A stretch of DNA of 64,000 bases from positions 674,231 to 738,230 of the forward strand of contig NAJO01000027.1 in NCBI GenBank assembly GCA_002077065.1, written 5' to 3'. A program made the position numbers and the translations under genes. Of this stretch, positions 43,065 through 55,092 are shown one piece after another (position 1 is the first letter of the stretch; each line of letters opens with the position of its first letter). The DNA is from Cryoendolithus antarcticus (taxonomy: Eukaryota > Ascomycota > Dothideomycetes > Cladosporiales > Cladosporiaceae). The notes under the pieces were generated by a model, which saw only the letters and a list, made by a program, of their open reading frames with translations, was not told the origin of the DNA and searched no databases.

Positions 43065-44843
43065 TGCGGCGAAAGTTGACTGGAGCTCTGATTCACAAAA
43101 TCTGGGGTAGGGCGATCGCCCGCTGAGCCGCAATGTCCGGCAATCGGATGCCGAGCCGGTGAGCGGTGGAGTGAGCGGGAGTGGGTTCGGTTATATGGGT
43201 CGGCGAAGCAATACACAGGTAACGGTTTCTCGCAGCTAACAAGACACAACGCGAGAAGGGAGCTGTGAGACCAGGGAGTCTTTCTTATACAGCCGCTTGA
43301 TATACTCGATATGGTCTAGTCAGGTACAGAATATGTGTGCCGAGGCACGCGGCTGGTTGAACATATTCGTGCCGCCACTGCGTCTACCTGATTGACATAC
43401 CTCACCGCTGCTCATACCTGACTATCCGAGGTGATAAGGACGGCACTAGAGCGCCGTCGAGAAGCAGCAGGTCCCCAAAGTCGTAGCTTTTGATGTGTCG
43501 TGAGTAGGAACGAAATGCCTGCCGTGCCCTCGCTACCCAAAGTTTCGATGATTCTGATAGCGCTATTATGCGCACCGCGAGTGCAACTTCACGCCTTGCC
43601 GAGTCGTGAGGGAGCCATCCTTTCGGCCATGCGTGGCTTGCAAAGTTCTATTGCTGTCGGAGTTACCCTGGTTTACCACTAGAAGGTGCGACGCGATCAG
43701 GAGCATTGGGGCAATGAAGCCTCGTCAATGGACTTTGGGTAGCCGTCTTCCTGATTCGTCTGCGAATCACGACTGCTTGTCTAGACTGCGGTCGCGAAGC
43801 CGTCTGCATAGAAGATGGAGAGAAAAGATATGAATTAGGTTACCGGCGACGAGATTGGCACCGGCGGCTGGCGAAGTTCATACGCGATGAATACTTTGGC
43901 AGTCAAGAAAGCATACTAGATGAGGCTGATGGCGTTTAAGCGTGGTAATCACTCACGCAAATGTCTGTTATCTCGTACGCTCAGCTACACTGCGCTGCGA
44001 ATAACGTTCAGCTACCGCGCGATCACTGAGAAACAACAAGATTATCGCCATAGATTCACCCTGCGAAAGACCGTGACGGTCGATTATGTCTCGAATAAAG
44101 ATTGACCAATCGGGATGCGATATATAGATGCTCAGGCGATTGTGTACGCTGCTGAGACCTCTGAGCATGCGAAGTGACGAAGGTGCGCTCGAATTCGGCG
44201 GAACAAGAGGATGGTGTGTAGGAACTCGATCTCGCGTGCGGTGAGGGAGCGGTTTCTCTCTTGGCAGCCCAGAAGGGCAAGTGCGGTTCGCGTGGGGAGT
44301 CTATCAACACCACATCTCATCGTTATCGATATCGATATCTCGTATTCATCGAAGATTCGACAAAGACTATCAAGCATCACCGTTCAGGCATCAAGTCTGC
44401 GAAGCATCGGCTCCAAGGCTACGCGATGCAATCCCGCGCGACCCCGGAGCCTAGTCCATGCTACACTCGCGACTCAGCAAATCACAGCTACTCTACCTGC
44501 TGCACACTCCACATCATCGACATTCACTACCTGCCTGATCAGACGACGGCTTGTAGATCAATAACGAAGACTCGACCTTAGCATTGCGCTTGCAGTGAGA
44601 AGGGCAGGTGCTAGCTGTAATTCCTTCGTATCTTGGAGCGCGCAAGGGACTGCATGCTTCGCGTCATGACCTGGGATGTGATGCGCAAGCTTTCGCTGGA
44701 TTGCTTGAGCGACGCATGGGTTCCTTGGGAGTGATATATGTAGGTTCGAGTTCGAATGGGGTTGTATCCCGTTCATCACCGCTTCTTACCTGCGTGGTAA
44801 GCTTTCATATTTCCTACCAATTCTCTATTAAGTGGACGCCAAT
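43065..44843. promoter_or_regulatory. Divergent intergenic region between aminotransferase and carboxypeptidase genes
   Basis: About 1.8 kb with only short frames. No RNA gene or repeat found; an ATCGAT/ATATCG-rich stretch at 44325-44345 is the only visible oddity. Confidence 0.4.
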
Positions 44844-46765
44844 ATGTTGTTCGGGAAAGAGCTCGTAGCTGCCCTAGGCTTCTCCTCTCTTGCCACGGCA
44901 CTAGGTGGCGAAGACGTGTTCAAGCGCGCGCAGCGACCCAAGCCTGTGATCGAGAAACGAGTGGCCAACCAGCCCTTCAAGAGCGAGAAGCTGCAGAAGC
45001 GAGCGTTCAACTTCCTGAACGCCAACACCGAGAAGTTCGCCGTCAATGGTACCGCTGTTCCAGATGTGCCCTTCGACGTGGGCGAGTCGTACGCTGGACT
45101 CCTGCCCATCTCTGGTGCAGCCAATGAGACGCGCGAACTGTTCTTCTGGTTCTTCCCGACTACGAACCCTGTCTGCCGAGAGGAAATCACAATCTGGTGA
45201 GAAAATGGAAGGAAAGTTTCTCATATCGATTGATCTTGACTGACTCTGCTATACAGGTTCAATGGAGGTCCAGGATGCAGTTCGCTTAGTGGTCTACTGA
45301 CTGAGAATGGTCCTTTCACTTGGGAGGGTGCGTCGATCCTGTCATCAAACCTGCTGTTGACAGAGCTAACGTATTGCATGTAGCTGGCACACTTGCACCA
45401 GTTCAGAACCCATACACTTGGGTAAGTTTCACGGTGACGAGGTTGCATGGAGCAAGTGTTGTTCTCTAACATATTGCTTAGGTCAACCTCACCAACATGA
45501 TGTGGGTTGAGCAACCAATCGGCGTCGGCTATACACAGGGCGTGCCGAATATCACCAACGAAGTTGAGCTCGGTCAAGAGTTCGTGGGCTTCTATAAGCA
45601 ATTCGTCGAGGCCTTCGGTGTTCAAGGGTATGTCCTTTCGCTCGCTTCACTCACTTCACCTGCTTGATTTCAAGGCTCGTCACTAATACTTATTAGCTGG
45701 GACTTATACCTCACTGGCGAATCCTATGCGGGATTCTACGTCCCATACATCGCAGATTCCTTTATCACTACTGCCGATCCTGATATGCCACTCAAAGGCA
45801 TTGCCATCAATGACCCCATCATCGGCGACGGCACCAATCAGCAAGACGTCGTCATCGGTCCTTACCTCGCATACTGGCAGAACGTTCTCTATTTAAACGA
45901 GTCTTTCATCGATCGCTACAATGAAAGGGATCTTCAGTGTGGCTACCCGCAGTATCTGGAGAAGTACCTGACCTTCCCACCGCCCCAGGAAGCCTTCCCG
46001 GTTTTGCCAAAGCCCAGTCGCGCCAACAACTACTCTTGCGATCAATTCGACAATGCGTACGGTGCTATCCTGGAAGTTAATCCTTGTTTCAACATCTACC
46101 ACATCACCGAGACATGCCCGCACCCGTACTCGGTGCTGGGAAAGGTCAACTCCGGCGACTATGTTCCCATTGGCGCGCAGATCTACTTCAACCGAACTGA
46201 CGTCAAGGCTGCGATCCACGCCCCCTTGACATCGAACTGGCTACAGTGCAAGAACGGTGTCTTCCGCAATTCGACCTCGAACCGCACGGTCAATGATCAG
46301 AGTCTTGGGCCAGCCCAGAACGGCGTCCTTCAACGTGTGATCGAGTACACGAACAATACCATCATCGGCAGCGGTAACCTCGACATGCTGTTGAACACGA
46401 ACGGAACCTTGCTCGCCATTCAGAACATGACCTGGAACGGCCGTCAGGGCCTGCAAGCGTACCCGGATATTCCATTCTACACCCCCGATCATCCTGAGTA
46501 CAACGGTGGCGCTCTCGCAGGATCCGGGTATCTGGGCTCGTGGGGCGTAGAGCGAGGCTTGACGTTCTATCAAGTGCAACTTGCTGGACATGAGTTGCCG
46601 GGCTATGCTCCTGGGGCGGCTTACAGGGCTATTGAGCTGTTGCTTGGAAGGATTAAGTCGCTGAGTCAGACCGGAAGCTTTACTACGCAGAGTGGGAACT
46701 TCAGTGGGACAACACCTTTGTACAGGAGAGATAATGGCTTTGGAGGAGTAATGCCGAGTATTTGA
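44844..46765 (+). CDS. Secreted serine carboxypeptidase (S10)
   Basis: Five exons: 44844-45196, 45257-45327, 45384-45421, 45482-45627 and 45697-46765, with introns of 60, 56, 60 and 69 nt; 558 aa. The start is ATG 44844-44846 ([19 protein letters not shown]), a signal peptide; the longer frame starts at GTG. S10 signatures: [15 protein letters not shown] at the oxyanion site, [28 protein letters not shown] with the nucleophile near residue 211, and [10 protein letters not shown] with the catalytic His near residue 500. Many N-glycosylation sites follow. It removes C-terminal residues from peptides, outside the cell or in the vacuole. The closest type is the fungal carboxypeptidase S1 group, not Kex1, since no C-terminal membrane anchor is present. 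Confidence 0.93.
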
Positions 46766-47592
46766 CGGGGCGAGAGCCAGGCGGTGTTGTCTGGCTGAGA
46801 TGCACTGCAATGCGTAGCCCATGATCTAAGGGTCTCAGGCGTATGTTGAGCGCAGATAGATTCGTACTCCTACGCCATTTTCACACCCGATTGCGACATC
46901 CGCCATGTTTCTCCTCGTGACCGTATCAATCTCATAATGCCGAGCGAAGAGAAGAAGCTGTAAGCTGCAGGCAAGTGCAGTCGCGTCAAAGTCCAGATCG
47001 CCTCTAGAATCTTGCCTTCGGCCCACCATGCTTGGCAAAGAGGGTTCACGAAGAGCACGCCAGACTTCAATGCCATTGGCTCAGTTAGCACGTCAAAGCC
47101 ACCCTGCCTTGATACCTATCTATCTCTTCCTCGCACTTTCCACCATCGATACCGCGTCAAACACGCATCAATCTCCCGCCCACACGTGTCAATGGCGCCT
47201 ACATCCCTCCATCCCCCGCCTTGTCCCCCGCCCACGTCCGCCAAGGCTGGCGCGGCCGCTGAGGCTCATCGCGTGTCTTGTCATCTCTTGCCGACCAACA
47301 AGATGCACAAGAACATGCCGCGGGCTTGCAGCGCTGAGCCTCTTGGCCTTCACGCTATCATGGATTCTATCTTATCGCTGTGGCGATCCTACGTAGCTGC
47401 AGTGCTACTCCACAGCTCTGATGGACTGGGTTGTCACCGCGGGTAGGGTTTAAAGGTAGACATTCAGTCGCGTGCGCCAATTCCTTGCTTCGTCTCGTGG
47501 TCTGATCGATTGCGCTCTCATTTGTGTTGCTTCATCCTTTTTCCAACTTTGAGAGAGACCTCAGCCTCAGCGGCTACCGCCAATTGAGCATC
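46766..47592. other. Intergenic, permease promoter
   Basis: About 830 bases between the carboxypeptidase stop and the permease start on the same strand. Short frames only. A pyrimidine-rich stretch at about 47,190-47,240 probably belongs to the promoter or leader. Confidence 0.4.
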
Positions 47593-49489
47593 ATGGCAGG
47601 CGAGAAAGACTTTGAAGTTGGCGCGGCCAGCTACCAGTCTACGGGCTACCGCCGAGGTAGCGTGAAAGACATCGAAGAGAAGCAGCGGATGGGCAAAGGC
47701 GCAGATCTTGATCTGCCTATGTACGACGATGTTGAGCGAGACCAATCGGAAGTTGCCAACATCAGCGGTATTCGCGACCAGACGCACAGAAAGCTGCGGC
47801 CAAGACACATCCAGCTCATCGGGTAGGCCACCAAGACGGTTCGAGCTGGAAACAATTACTGACCAGATCAGTATCGGAGGCACAATCGGCACAGCGCTCT
47901 ACGTTCAAATCGGCAGAGGTCTGCTCAATGGCGGACCCGGCAGCCTCTTCATCGCCTTCAGCTTCTGGTGCACGATCATCCTGTGCGTCACGCTCTGCAT
48001 GGCCGAAATGGTTACCTACCTCCCGATCTCCTCGCCCTTCATCCGCTTCGCTGGTCGCTACGTTGATGAAGCATTCGGATTCGCCGCTGGCTGGAACTTC
48101 TTCGTCTTCGAGGCCATCCTCGTGCCATTTGAGATCACAGCATGCAATGTCATCATACACTACTGGTCAGACATTGTGCCTGCGGGCGGCATCATTGCAA
48201 TCACGATCATTCTATACGCTGTGCTGAACCTGCTTGCTGTCAAGTGGTACGGCGAGAGCGAGTTCTGGGCTGCGCTGGGCAAGGTGTTGCTTATCATTGG
48301 CTTGATTATCTACACGTTCATCACCATGCTGGGTGGTAATCCGCTCAAGGATCGATATGGCTTCCGCTACTGGAACGACCCCGGAGCGTTCGCCGAGCTA
48401 TACTACGAAGGGACCCTCGGCCGATTCTGTGGCTTCCTCAACTGCCTGATCCAAGCGTCCTTCACGATCGCTGGACCGGACTACGTCTCCATGGCTGCTG
48501 GAGAGGCCGAGAACCCCCGAGTCGTTATGCCAAAAGCCTTCAACGCTGTGTTCTACCGCTTGACAACGTTCTTCGTCCTCGGTAGTCTGTGTGTTGGCAT
48601 TGTAGTACCACACAACGATCCTGAGCTCACTGCAGCGTTCAAGAACGGGGAGCCTGGCGCTGCAGCTTCGCCATACGTCGTCTCGATGAACAGACTCCGG
48701 GTACAGGTGTTGCCGGACATCGTGAACGCGCTGGTGCTCGCTTCCGCCTTCTCCGCAGGTAATAGCTATGTGTACTGCGCCTCGCGATCGCTCTTCGGCC
48801 TGGCGCTCGAGGGAAAGGCTCCGAAGATCTTGACAAAGTGAGTCTACAGACGTCGGCTACTCTTCGCAAGTGTTATATACTGACTCCTCGGTAGGACCAA
48901 TCGCCAGGGTGTTCCATACTACTGCGTTGGCGTCGTGCTTGCCATCGCTCTCCTTGCCTTCCTTCAAGTCAGCAGCGGAAGCGCCACAGTCCTGAACTGG
49001 TTTGTCTCGCTCGTGACCGCTTCGCAACTCATCAATTTCGCTGTCATGTGCCTGACTTTCCTCTTCTGGCGGCGAGCACTCATGGCGCAAGGCATCTCCC
49101 GCGATACCTTACCATATAAGGCCATCCTACAGCCCGGCGCAGCGTACGTCGGTCTCGCATTCTGCAGCGTAATGGCGTTCGTGGGAGGCTATCCTGTATT
49201 CCTGCCTGGCAACTGGGATGTCCCCACTTTCATCTTCAGCTACTTCATGATTGCGCTTACCCCGATTCTGTTCGTGGTGTGGAAGATTCTCAAGAAGACC
49301 AAGATCAGGAAGCCGCATGAGGTCGATCTTAGGGGAGAGGTTGCGTCGATTGATGAGTACACGAGGCTGTTCGTGCCGAAGCCGCCGAGGTAAGTTGCCA
49401 CCTATGCGTGCACAGAGATGGACAGGTACTGACTTTGCGATCACAGGAACGCCTTCGACAAGTGGTTCAACAAGATCTTTGGAGGGTAG
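47593..49489 (+). CDS. Amino-acid permease (YAT/AAT family, APC superfamily)
   Basis: Four exons, 47593-47822, 47872-48837, 48895-49389 and 49447-49489, with introns of 49, 57 and 57 nt; 577 aa. A hydrophilic N terminus leads to KLRPRHIQLIGIGGTIGTALYVQIG, the first-helix signature of fungal amino-acid permeases. AFGFAAGWNFFVFEAILVPFEITA marks helix 3, and FTIAGPDYVSMAAGEAENPR is the conserved loop after helix 6. About twelve helices are visible and the protein ends FDKWFNKIFGG. It imports amino acids with protons at the plasma membrane; specificity is not readable. It lies downstream of the secreted carboxypeptidase, a sensible functional pair, though each has its own promoter. Confidence 0.92.
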
Positions 49490-49997
49490 ACAGATTGATA
49501 GAGCGGGGATTCCCCCTCTCGCCGAGGCCGGTGGTTCTGGGCGGGCAGGTCGAAGCCATGCTGATCGCGTGTATTATGACAACGATACTCGACATGTAGC
49601 ACACCCTACAGTTGTTTGATCATACTTCGCGTCTCCTCGGAGCTGCCAAATGATCCTCTGCCGTTTCGTCCTCTGATGTCTTCAACCATAGAGGCAAGCA
49701 AATGTAATCATGAATTGGCCGACGTCTCGGAGCTCTGTAGCTGTACCTTATTCCCTCCTCAAGCACTCGGCCAGAGCCAGTATGTTGTCAAATCTCGCTT
49801 TGTGTGGTGGTATCTGAGATCGATCTTAATCGATCGTGAATTTACAAAATATCGCCCATGACATCATCAGGTACAGTCGCGCCTGCTGTCGCGTCCTGAG
49901 TGGAAGTGATCTGTGACTTTCGAATTTTGTACCGAGCATTTCTCTCGTACTTTCGTATGCCTTTCTCGGAGGCTTTCTGGTCTCAAAGCCTGGCAAG
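49490..49997. other. Intergenic, RAD4 promoter
   Basis: 508 bases between two plus-strand genes; no feature recognised. Confidence 0.4.
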
Positions 49998-52900
49998 ATG
50001 CCGCCCTGGGTGTCGCGGAAGCGATCACGCAGCGCTTCGCCTGGCCAAGCGCCACCAGCGAAGAAGCAGAAGTCCACGAACGGGAAAGTGAGGGTGAAGG
50101 CAGAAAAGCCCACGCTGTTCGACGACGCTGCCGCACTGGAGAAGCCAAAATCGGCCGAGAAGAGCAAGAAGTTCCTCAAATCGCTCGCCAAGGAGGATAC
50201 TGTCGACTCGGACCTTAGCGATGCGGACAGCGATGAATTCGAGGATGTGCCCGCAGCGAACGGGCATAAGCGTGATACCGACAGCGACGATGAAGCAACT
50301 GATGGTAGCGAGGATGAAGACGAGGGCATGGACTGGGAGAGTGCTGTCCGGGAGACTGGAGCGTCAAGCATCATCGAAGAGCCCGAGATCGGCGATATCT
50401 CCGTCTCCATGAACGACGATGGCTCATACGTCCAGCCTGAGGTCAATCTGGCGACTGGCAAGAAAGGGCCGTCGAAGCGAGAACGGCAGGTCAGAATCCA
50501 GACGCACTGTCTGCATGTGCAAGCCCTCATGTGGCACAATACCCTACGGAATTCATGGCTGAACGACATGACGCTGCAGAAGCAGCTTGTGGACGATCTG
50601 CCTCAAGGTGTGAAGAAGGAGTTCACGCGATGGAGAGAGGCGATGGGCATGCTCAGTAAGGAAGAGCTGGAGGCGAAGAAAAGGGCTGCGGTTGCGAAGC
50701 ACAAGGCTGCAGCTAAAAGGGGCCGGAGGAGCACGGAGAGTATTGCTGGTAGAGACTGGAGCTACAGCGCGGATCATCCTGAGCAGGGCAGGGTGGACCT
50801 CAGTCATGGAGATCCTCTATTGCGGCTGCTCAAGGTGCTTACAGCGTACTGGAGGAAACGGTTCACGATCACGGCGCCGGGGGTCAGGAAGCAGGGCTAC
50901 AAGCCGTTGAGGCGATTGCGAGATGAGATGAAGGCTTGGGATAAGAATCGCAACGAGGCTGATGACTTCGGCGAGCGGATCCCAACATTGGCTGGGTTCA
51001 GAAAACTTGCGACCGAATACGAAGGATCGCGAGATGTTGGGAGTCAGCTTTTTGTTGTTTTGCTAAGAGGTCTCGGCTTGGAGGCACGCATGGTGGCAAA
51101 TTTGCAGCCGGCAGGTATCGGATGGAGCAAAGCGGAAGAGGCAGCACCCAAACGCGTGAAGGGAAAGACTCCCCAGAAGGCCGAGCCTGCAGATGACACC
51201 GAATCAGATGCGAAGCCGAAGAAGAAGCTTGCACCGCCAAAGCTCAAGAGTGCGCTGACACCGGCGCAAGCAAAGAAAGGCGCGGGTGAGGAGAAGCCCA
51301 AGAGGAAGTCTGCCCGAGGCGACAAGTCGAAACCCATCAGCCTCGACGACTCTGACAGTCCGCTCTCGAGTGCGCCAGAAGCAGAGGACCAAGCAGAGAG
51401 CAGCGAAAGCGATATATCGATCATTGATGTGACGCCGATGCCCAAGAAGAAGCCAACTAGGAAGTACGATCGGGATATGAGCTTCCCGAACTACTGGGCA
51501 GAAGTCATGTCGCCTGTTTCGAACAAGTACGTCCCTGTTGATCCGGTGATTCTATCGACGATAGCATCTACAGACGACTTGCTCCAGTCGTTCGAGCCTC
51601 GAGGCAAGAAAGCAGAGCTCTCAAAACAAGTCATATGCTATACTCTCGCCTACTCAGCAGACGGCTCAGCCAAAGACGTGACAGTCCGCTACCTCAAGCG
51701 CCATCAACTCCCAGGCAAGACGAAAGGCGTTCGCATGCCCGCCGAGAAGATCCCGATTCACAACCGCAAAGGCAAAGTAATCCGGTATGAAGAGTATGAC
51801 TGGTTCCGTACCCTAATCAGCCTCTACGGCCGGCCCGAGAAGAAGCGTACAGCAGCCGACGATCTCGAAGACCAGACAGACCTTAAGCCGTTCAAAGCCA
51901 ACAAGGAAGCCAAAGAAGTCGAGAAGGAGTCCTTGCAGTGGTATAAGCAATCCGCGGAGTTCGTGCTCGAGCAGCACCTCCGCCGCGAGGAAGCACTGAT
52001 CCCAGGCGCCGAGTCGGTGAAATCGTTCACAGCTGGCAAAGGCGACAAGGCGAAAGAGTTCCCTGTCTTCCGTCGCGAGGATGTGGTGGCGTGCAAGACT
52101 GTCGAGTCATGGCACAAAGATGGGCGGGCTATCAAGCATGGCGAGCATCCTTTCAAGCACGTCCCTATGCGCGCTGTCACATTGATCAGGAAGCGCGAGA
52201 TGGAGGACGCGCTGCGCGAGACTGGGGAAAAGCTGACGCAGGGGCTGTACTCGATCGATCAGACTGACTGGATCATTCCGCCACCAATCGAAAACGGCGT
52301 GATACCGAAGAACGCATTTGGCAATATGGACGTGTATGTCCCCACCATGGTGCCGAAAGGCGCCGTGCATCTACCTCTCAAGGGCAGCGCGAAGCTTTGC
52401 AGACGACTCCAGATCGATTACGCCGAAGCATGCACAGGCTTCGAGTTCGGTAAGCAGCGTGCCGTGCCTGTTCTCACTGGCGTCGTAGTTGCGAAAGCGC
52501 ACGAGGGCATCGTCAGAGATGCGTGGCGGACAGAGCAGGCTGAAGTCAAGCGCAAGGAGGACACCAAGCGGACTGCTGTGGCTTTGCATTGGTGGCGAAA
52601 GATGGTGATGGGACTGCGGATTGTGGAGAGGATGAAGATCGACTATGCCAATGAGGGTGGCCCGGCCGGCAAGGAAGTCAATCCGTTCATCGATCGGTCG
52701 ATGCGCGCTGCGAAGGTCAAGGACGAGGAAGAGGACGACACGCAGGTTGCTGCGGAAGATGAGGAGATGGCCGGTGGCTTCTTCAGACCTGGTCTGCATG
52801 TCGAAGAGGTTCCTCAGCGCGCTCCGAAACGACACGTCCACGAGGGAGAGCCCGAATCGGACGGCGAAGGTGGAGGCGGCTTCATTGCGGACGACGACGA

Positions 52901-53483
52901 CGCTAATATGGGCGGTGGCTTCTTGGCCGAGGAGGACGCAGCGCTCAGTGTCAAGCCCAAAGCACCGAGCTACGCGCCTGTTACGCCCATCTCGCTCCAG
53001 TCTTTGCACAAGACCACTGACGGCGTCTCTGACGAATCTGAGGAGTCTGGCGAAGACGCGGAAACAGCACTTCCAGCAAAAGTGCGCCCCAAACCCGCCA
53101 AGCCTACCGAAGTAATCCGAAAAGCACCTCAAAAGTCTACCACCAAGTCGAAACCCAAGCCCAGGGCGAAGAAATCAGTCGCCCTGCCTTTGAGCGACGA
53201 AGACCCAGCCTCACTCTCCGACCTGTCGGACCTGTCCAGCGCGGTCACAGCCACGTCACTGAAGCCTGCTTCTTTGCCGAAGGTGGTCATCACGCCTCTC
53301 AAGGGTAAGGTCAAGACACCAATGGTCAGGATCAGGTCAACACCGTTGAAGAGTCCTTACTTCAGCAGTCAGGGCGAGGTAGATGAGGACGAATCGGAGC
53401 AGGAGCATGAGGAGGATGGGGAGACGGAGGAAGAGATCGTGAAGCCAAGGACTACTACCGCGAGAACGAGAGAGAGAGCTTGA
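49998..53483 (+). CDS. RAD4: Rad4/XPC DNA-damage recognition protein
   Basis: Single exon, 1161 aa. An acidic/basic disordered N terminus is followed by the Rad4 transglutaminase-like domain, which is interrupted by a long charged insert at about residues 370-490. The domain resumes at SFPNYWAEVMSPVSNKYVPVDP (about 494) and leads to the three beta-hairpin domains. BHD1 begins FPVFRREDVVACKTVESWHKDGR (about 687), BHD2/3 hold NAFGNMDVYVPTMVPKGAVHLP (about 771) and CTGFEFGKQRAVPVLTGVVVA. The C-terminal 250 residues are acidic and low complexity. Rad4-Rad23 opens DNA at helix-distorting lesions to start global-genome nucleotide excision repair. Longer than yeast Rad4 (754 aa), mainly because of disordered tails. 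Confidence 0.95.
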   Translation: MPPWVSRKRSRSASPGQAPPAKKQKSTNGKVRVKAEKPTLFDDAAALEKPKSAEKSKKFLKSLAKEDTVDSDLSDADSDEFEDVPAANGHKRDTDSDDEATDGSEDEDEGMDWESAVRETGASSIIEEPEIGDISVSMNDDGSYVQPEVNLATGKKGPSKRERQVRIQTHCLHVQALMWHNTLRNSWLNDMTLQKQLVDDLPQGVKKEFTRWREAMGMLSKEELEAKKRAAVAKHKAAAKRGRRSTESIAGRDWSYSADHPEQGRVDLSHGDPLLRLLKVLTAYWRKRFTITAPGVRKQGYKPLRRLRDEMKAWDKNRNEADDFGERIPTLAGFRKLATEYEGSRDVGSQLFVVLLRGLGLEARMVANLQPAGIGWSKAEEAAPKRVKGKTPQKAEPADDTESDAKPKKKLAPPKLKSALTPAQAKKGAGEEKPKRKSARGDKSKPISLDDSDSPLSSAPEAEDQAESSESDISIIDVTPMPKKKPTRKYDRDMSFPNYWAEVMSPVSNKYVPVDPVILSTIASTDDLLQSFEPRGKKAELSKQVICYTLAYSADGSAKDVTVRYLKRHQLPGKTKGVRMPAEKIPIHNRKGKVIRYEEYDWFRTLISLYGRPEKKRTAADDLEDQTDLKPFKANKEAKEVEKESLQWYKQSAEFVLEQHLRREEALIPGAESVKSFTAGKGDKAKEFPVFRREDVVACKTVESWHKDGRAIKHGEHPFKHVPMRAVTLIRKREMEDALRETGEKLTQGLYSIDQTDWIIPPPIENGVIPKNAFGNMDVYVPTMVPKGAVHLPLKGSAKLCRRLQIDYAEACTGFEFGKQRAVPVLTGVVVAKAHEGIVRDAWRTEQAEVKRKEDTKRTAVALHWWRKMVMGLRIVERMKIDYANEGGPAGKEVNPFIDRSMRAAKVKDEEEDDTQVAAEDEEMAGGFFRPGLHVEEVPQRAPKRHVHEGEPESDGEGGGGFIADDDDANMGGGFLAEEDAALSVKPKAPSYAPVTPISLQSLHKTTDGVSDESEESGEDAETALPAKVRPKPAKPTEVIRKAPQKSTTKSKPKPRAKKSVALPLSDEDPASLSDLSDLSSAVTATSLKPASLPKVVITPLKGKVKTPMVRIRSTPLKSPYFSSQGEVDEDESEQEHEEDGETEEEIVKPRTTTARTRERA

Positions 53484-53874
53484 GGCATAGAGCAGGTGAC
53501 ATCGCAGTTCCCTCGCTACATAGGTCGACGCGCTTGCTAGCCTGTCTGCTAGACGGCGAGTATAGCATAGCTAGTTGCTGTAGATGATCCAGCCTGTCAT
53601 GTAGTGGGCAGAGAGAGCTGTCTTCGTCAACCGCGCCTTGGTACTGCATCTTTCTGTCTCGAGTATCAGCGGGCGTTGCTTTCTCGTCACGCGAATCTAT
53701 CTTACCATCGTGAAGGCTTTGCTGCAGACGATTTGCCCTAGCCGGCAGTCGTGTTTCCCCCGATTTTTTCTCAGAATGTATTTCCCGGTACTTCTCGTGC
53801 TCAGGTTTTTGAGGTCAATCGAGCTGCCTCTACCAGTTACCCACGTCGATTTTTGCTGATCTCAATGGGTACGC
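53484..53874. other. Intergenic, convergent 3' regions
   Basis: 391 bases between the stops of RAD4 and URA5. Nothing recognised. Confidence 0.4.
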
Positions 53875-54606
53875 TCAGTCCTCCGTCCCATACTTCTCAT
53901 AATACCCCTCCATCAGCTTCACCTCCTGATCCCGTCCCATCCCCCTCATTCCCTCAATAATATCCCCAAGCGTCAGCACAGCCAGAACCGGCACGCCCGT
54001 CTGCTTCCTCACAGCCCCGATAGCACTGCCCCTCACCGTCCCATCATCCCCCTTCCCCTCCTTCTCGCTCGCACTAGGCATCTTCTCCTGCCTGTTCACC
54101 GCAATGATGATACCCACCAGCGTCCCGCCTTGAGCTTGGATAATGCTCAACGCTTCCTGGATAGCGGTGCCGGCTGTCATTACGTCGTCTATGACTACGA
54201 CGCGTTTGCCCTTGAGTGATTCGCCGACCATGAGCCCGCCTTCGCCGTGATCTTTGACTTCTTTGCGATTAAAGGCGTACCCCACCTCCCCCCACCGCGT
54301 CTCATCGATCCCCGCTAGCTTCTCTACTGTCGTCGCCGCGAGCGGGATGCCTTTGTACGCTGGCCCAAATAGCACATCGAAACCCCATTTCTCCTCCTCG
54401 TGCTCCTTCGCGTAGGTGTCTAGGGTCTGCGCATAGGCTGAGGAGATTGCGCGGATCAGGCGGGCCCGTGAGAAAAGCCCGCAGTTGAAGAAGTAGGGCG
54501 ATTGGCGGCCGGACTTCAGCGTGAAGGTGCCGAAGGTTAGGATGTTGGAGGCGAGGCAGAGGGATATGAGGTCGGATTTCCAGGGAGGGATGGAAGGAGG
54601 GGCCAT
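53875..54606 (-). CDS. URA5: Orotate phosphoribosyltransferase
   Basis: Single exon, 243 aa, ATG 54604-54606. FTLKSGRQSPYFFNCGLF and the FGPAYKGIPLA loop are diagnostic. The PRPP-binding motif VVVIDDVMTAGTA lies near residues 133-146. The enzyme transfers phosphoribose from PRPP to orotate to form OMP in pyrimidine synthesis, in the cytosol as a homodimer. A Lys/Glu/Gly-rich insert (SASEKEGKGDDG) between strand and helix is slightly longer than in yeast. No sign of fusion to OMP decarboxylase, as expected for fungi. Confidence 0.96.
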   Translation of the reverse strand: MAPPSIPPWKSDLISLCLASNILTFGTFTLKSGRQSPYFFNCGLFSRARLIRAISSAYAQTLDTYAKEHEEEKWGFDVLFGPAYKGIPLAATTVEKLAGIDETRWGEVGYAFNRKEVKDHGEGGLMVGESLKGKRVVVIDDVMTAGTAIQEALSIIQAQGGTLVGIIIAVNRQEKMPSASEKEGKGDDGTVRGSAIGAVRKQTGVPVLAVLTLGDIIEGMRGMGRDQEVKLMEGYYEKYGTED

Positions 54607-55092
54607 GGCTGAAGAACGTAGTGTAATTGACGGGAGGAGGGTGAGAGATATCGGAGCAAAGTCAACGCTCTCGCTGACAAGCTAATGCGATACTTGTGGG
54701 CACGTCCAGGATCACAGCACCTTAAGTAACGACATGATTGCCACGGAGAAGAGTATACACAAAAGCCAAGATACTCTACACCTCTCCACCCGCTACTGCC
54801 ACCTCTGCCTCCCAGACACCGAGCGTGCACCTCACTGCCCACCACAACCCCTTACACACCGCCCAGCACAACGCTTCCAGCACCCTAAACAGTCCCTCAT
54901 TCATGAGTTCATTGAAGCCAAGCATGGCTTGGAGCTTCGCACAAGTATGTTGATTACGCTCGGCCGGACAGAACGCCAACACCAACAGAATCCACAAAGC
55001 CCAACAACAACGACCCGCGTCGATGCAACACCACAGACAATGCCATGACGGCGATCCGCGTAGCTTTCACGCAACTCGGTCGATGGCAACAC
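54607..55092. other. Intergenic, URA5 promoter
   Basis: 486 bases between two minus-strand genes; short frames only. Confidence 0.4.

Noticed and set aside
52371..53132. 253-codon frame antisense to RAD4
   Set aside because: Same reason: shadow of a conserved sense gene, no recognisable protein.
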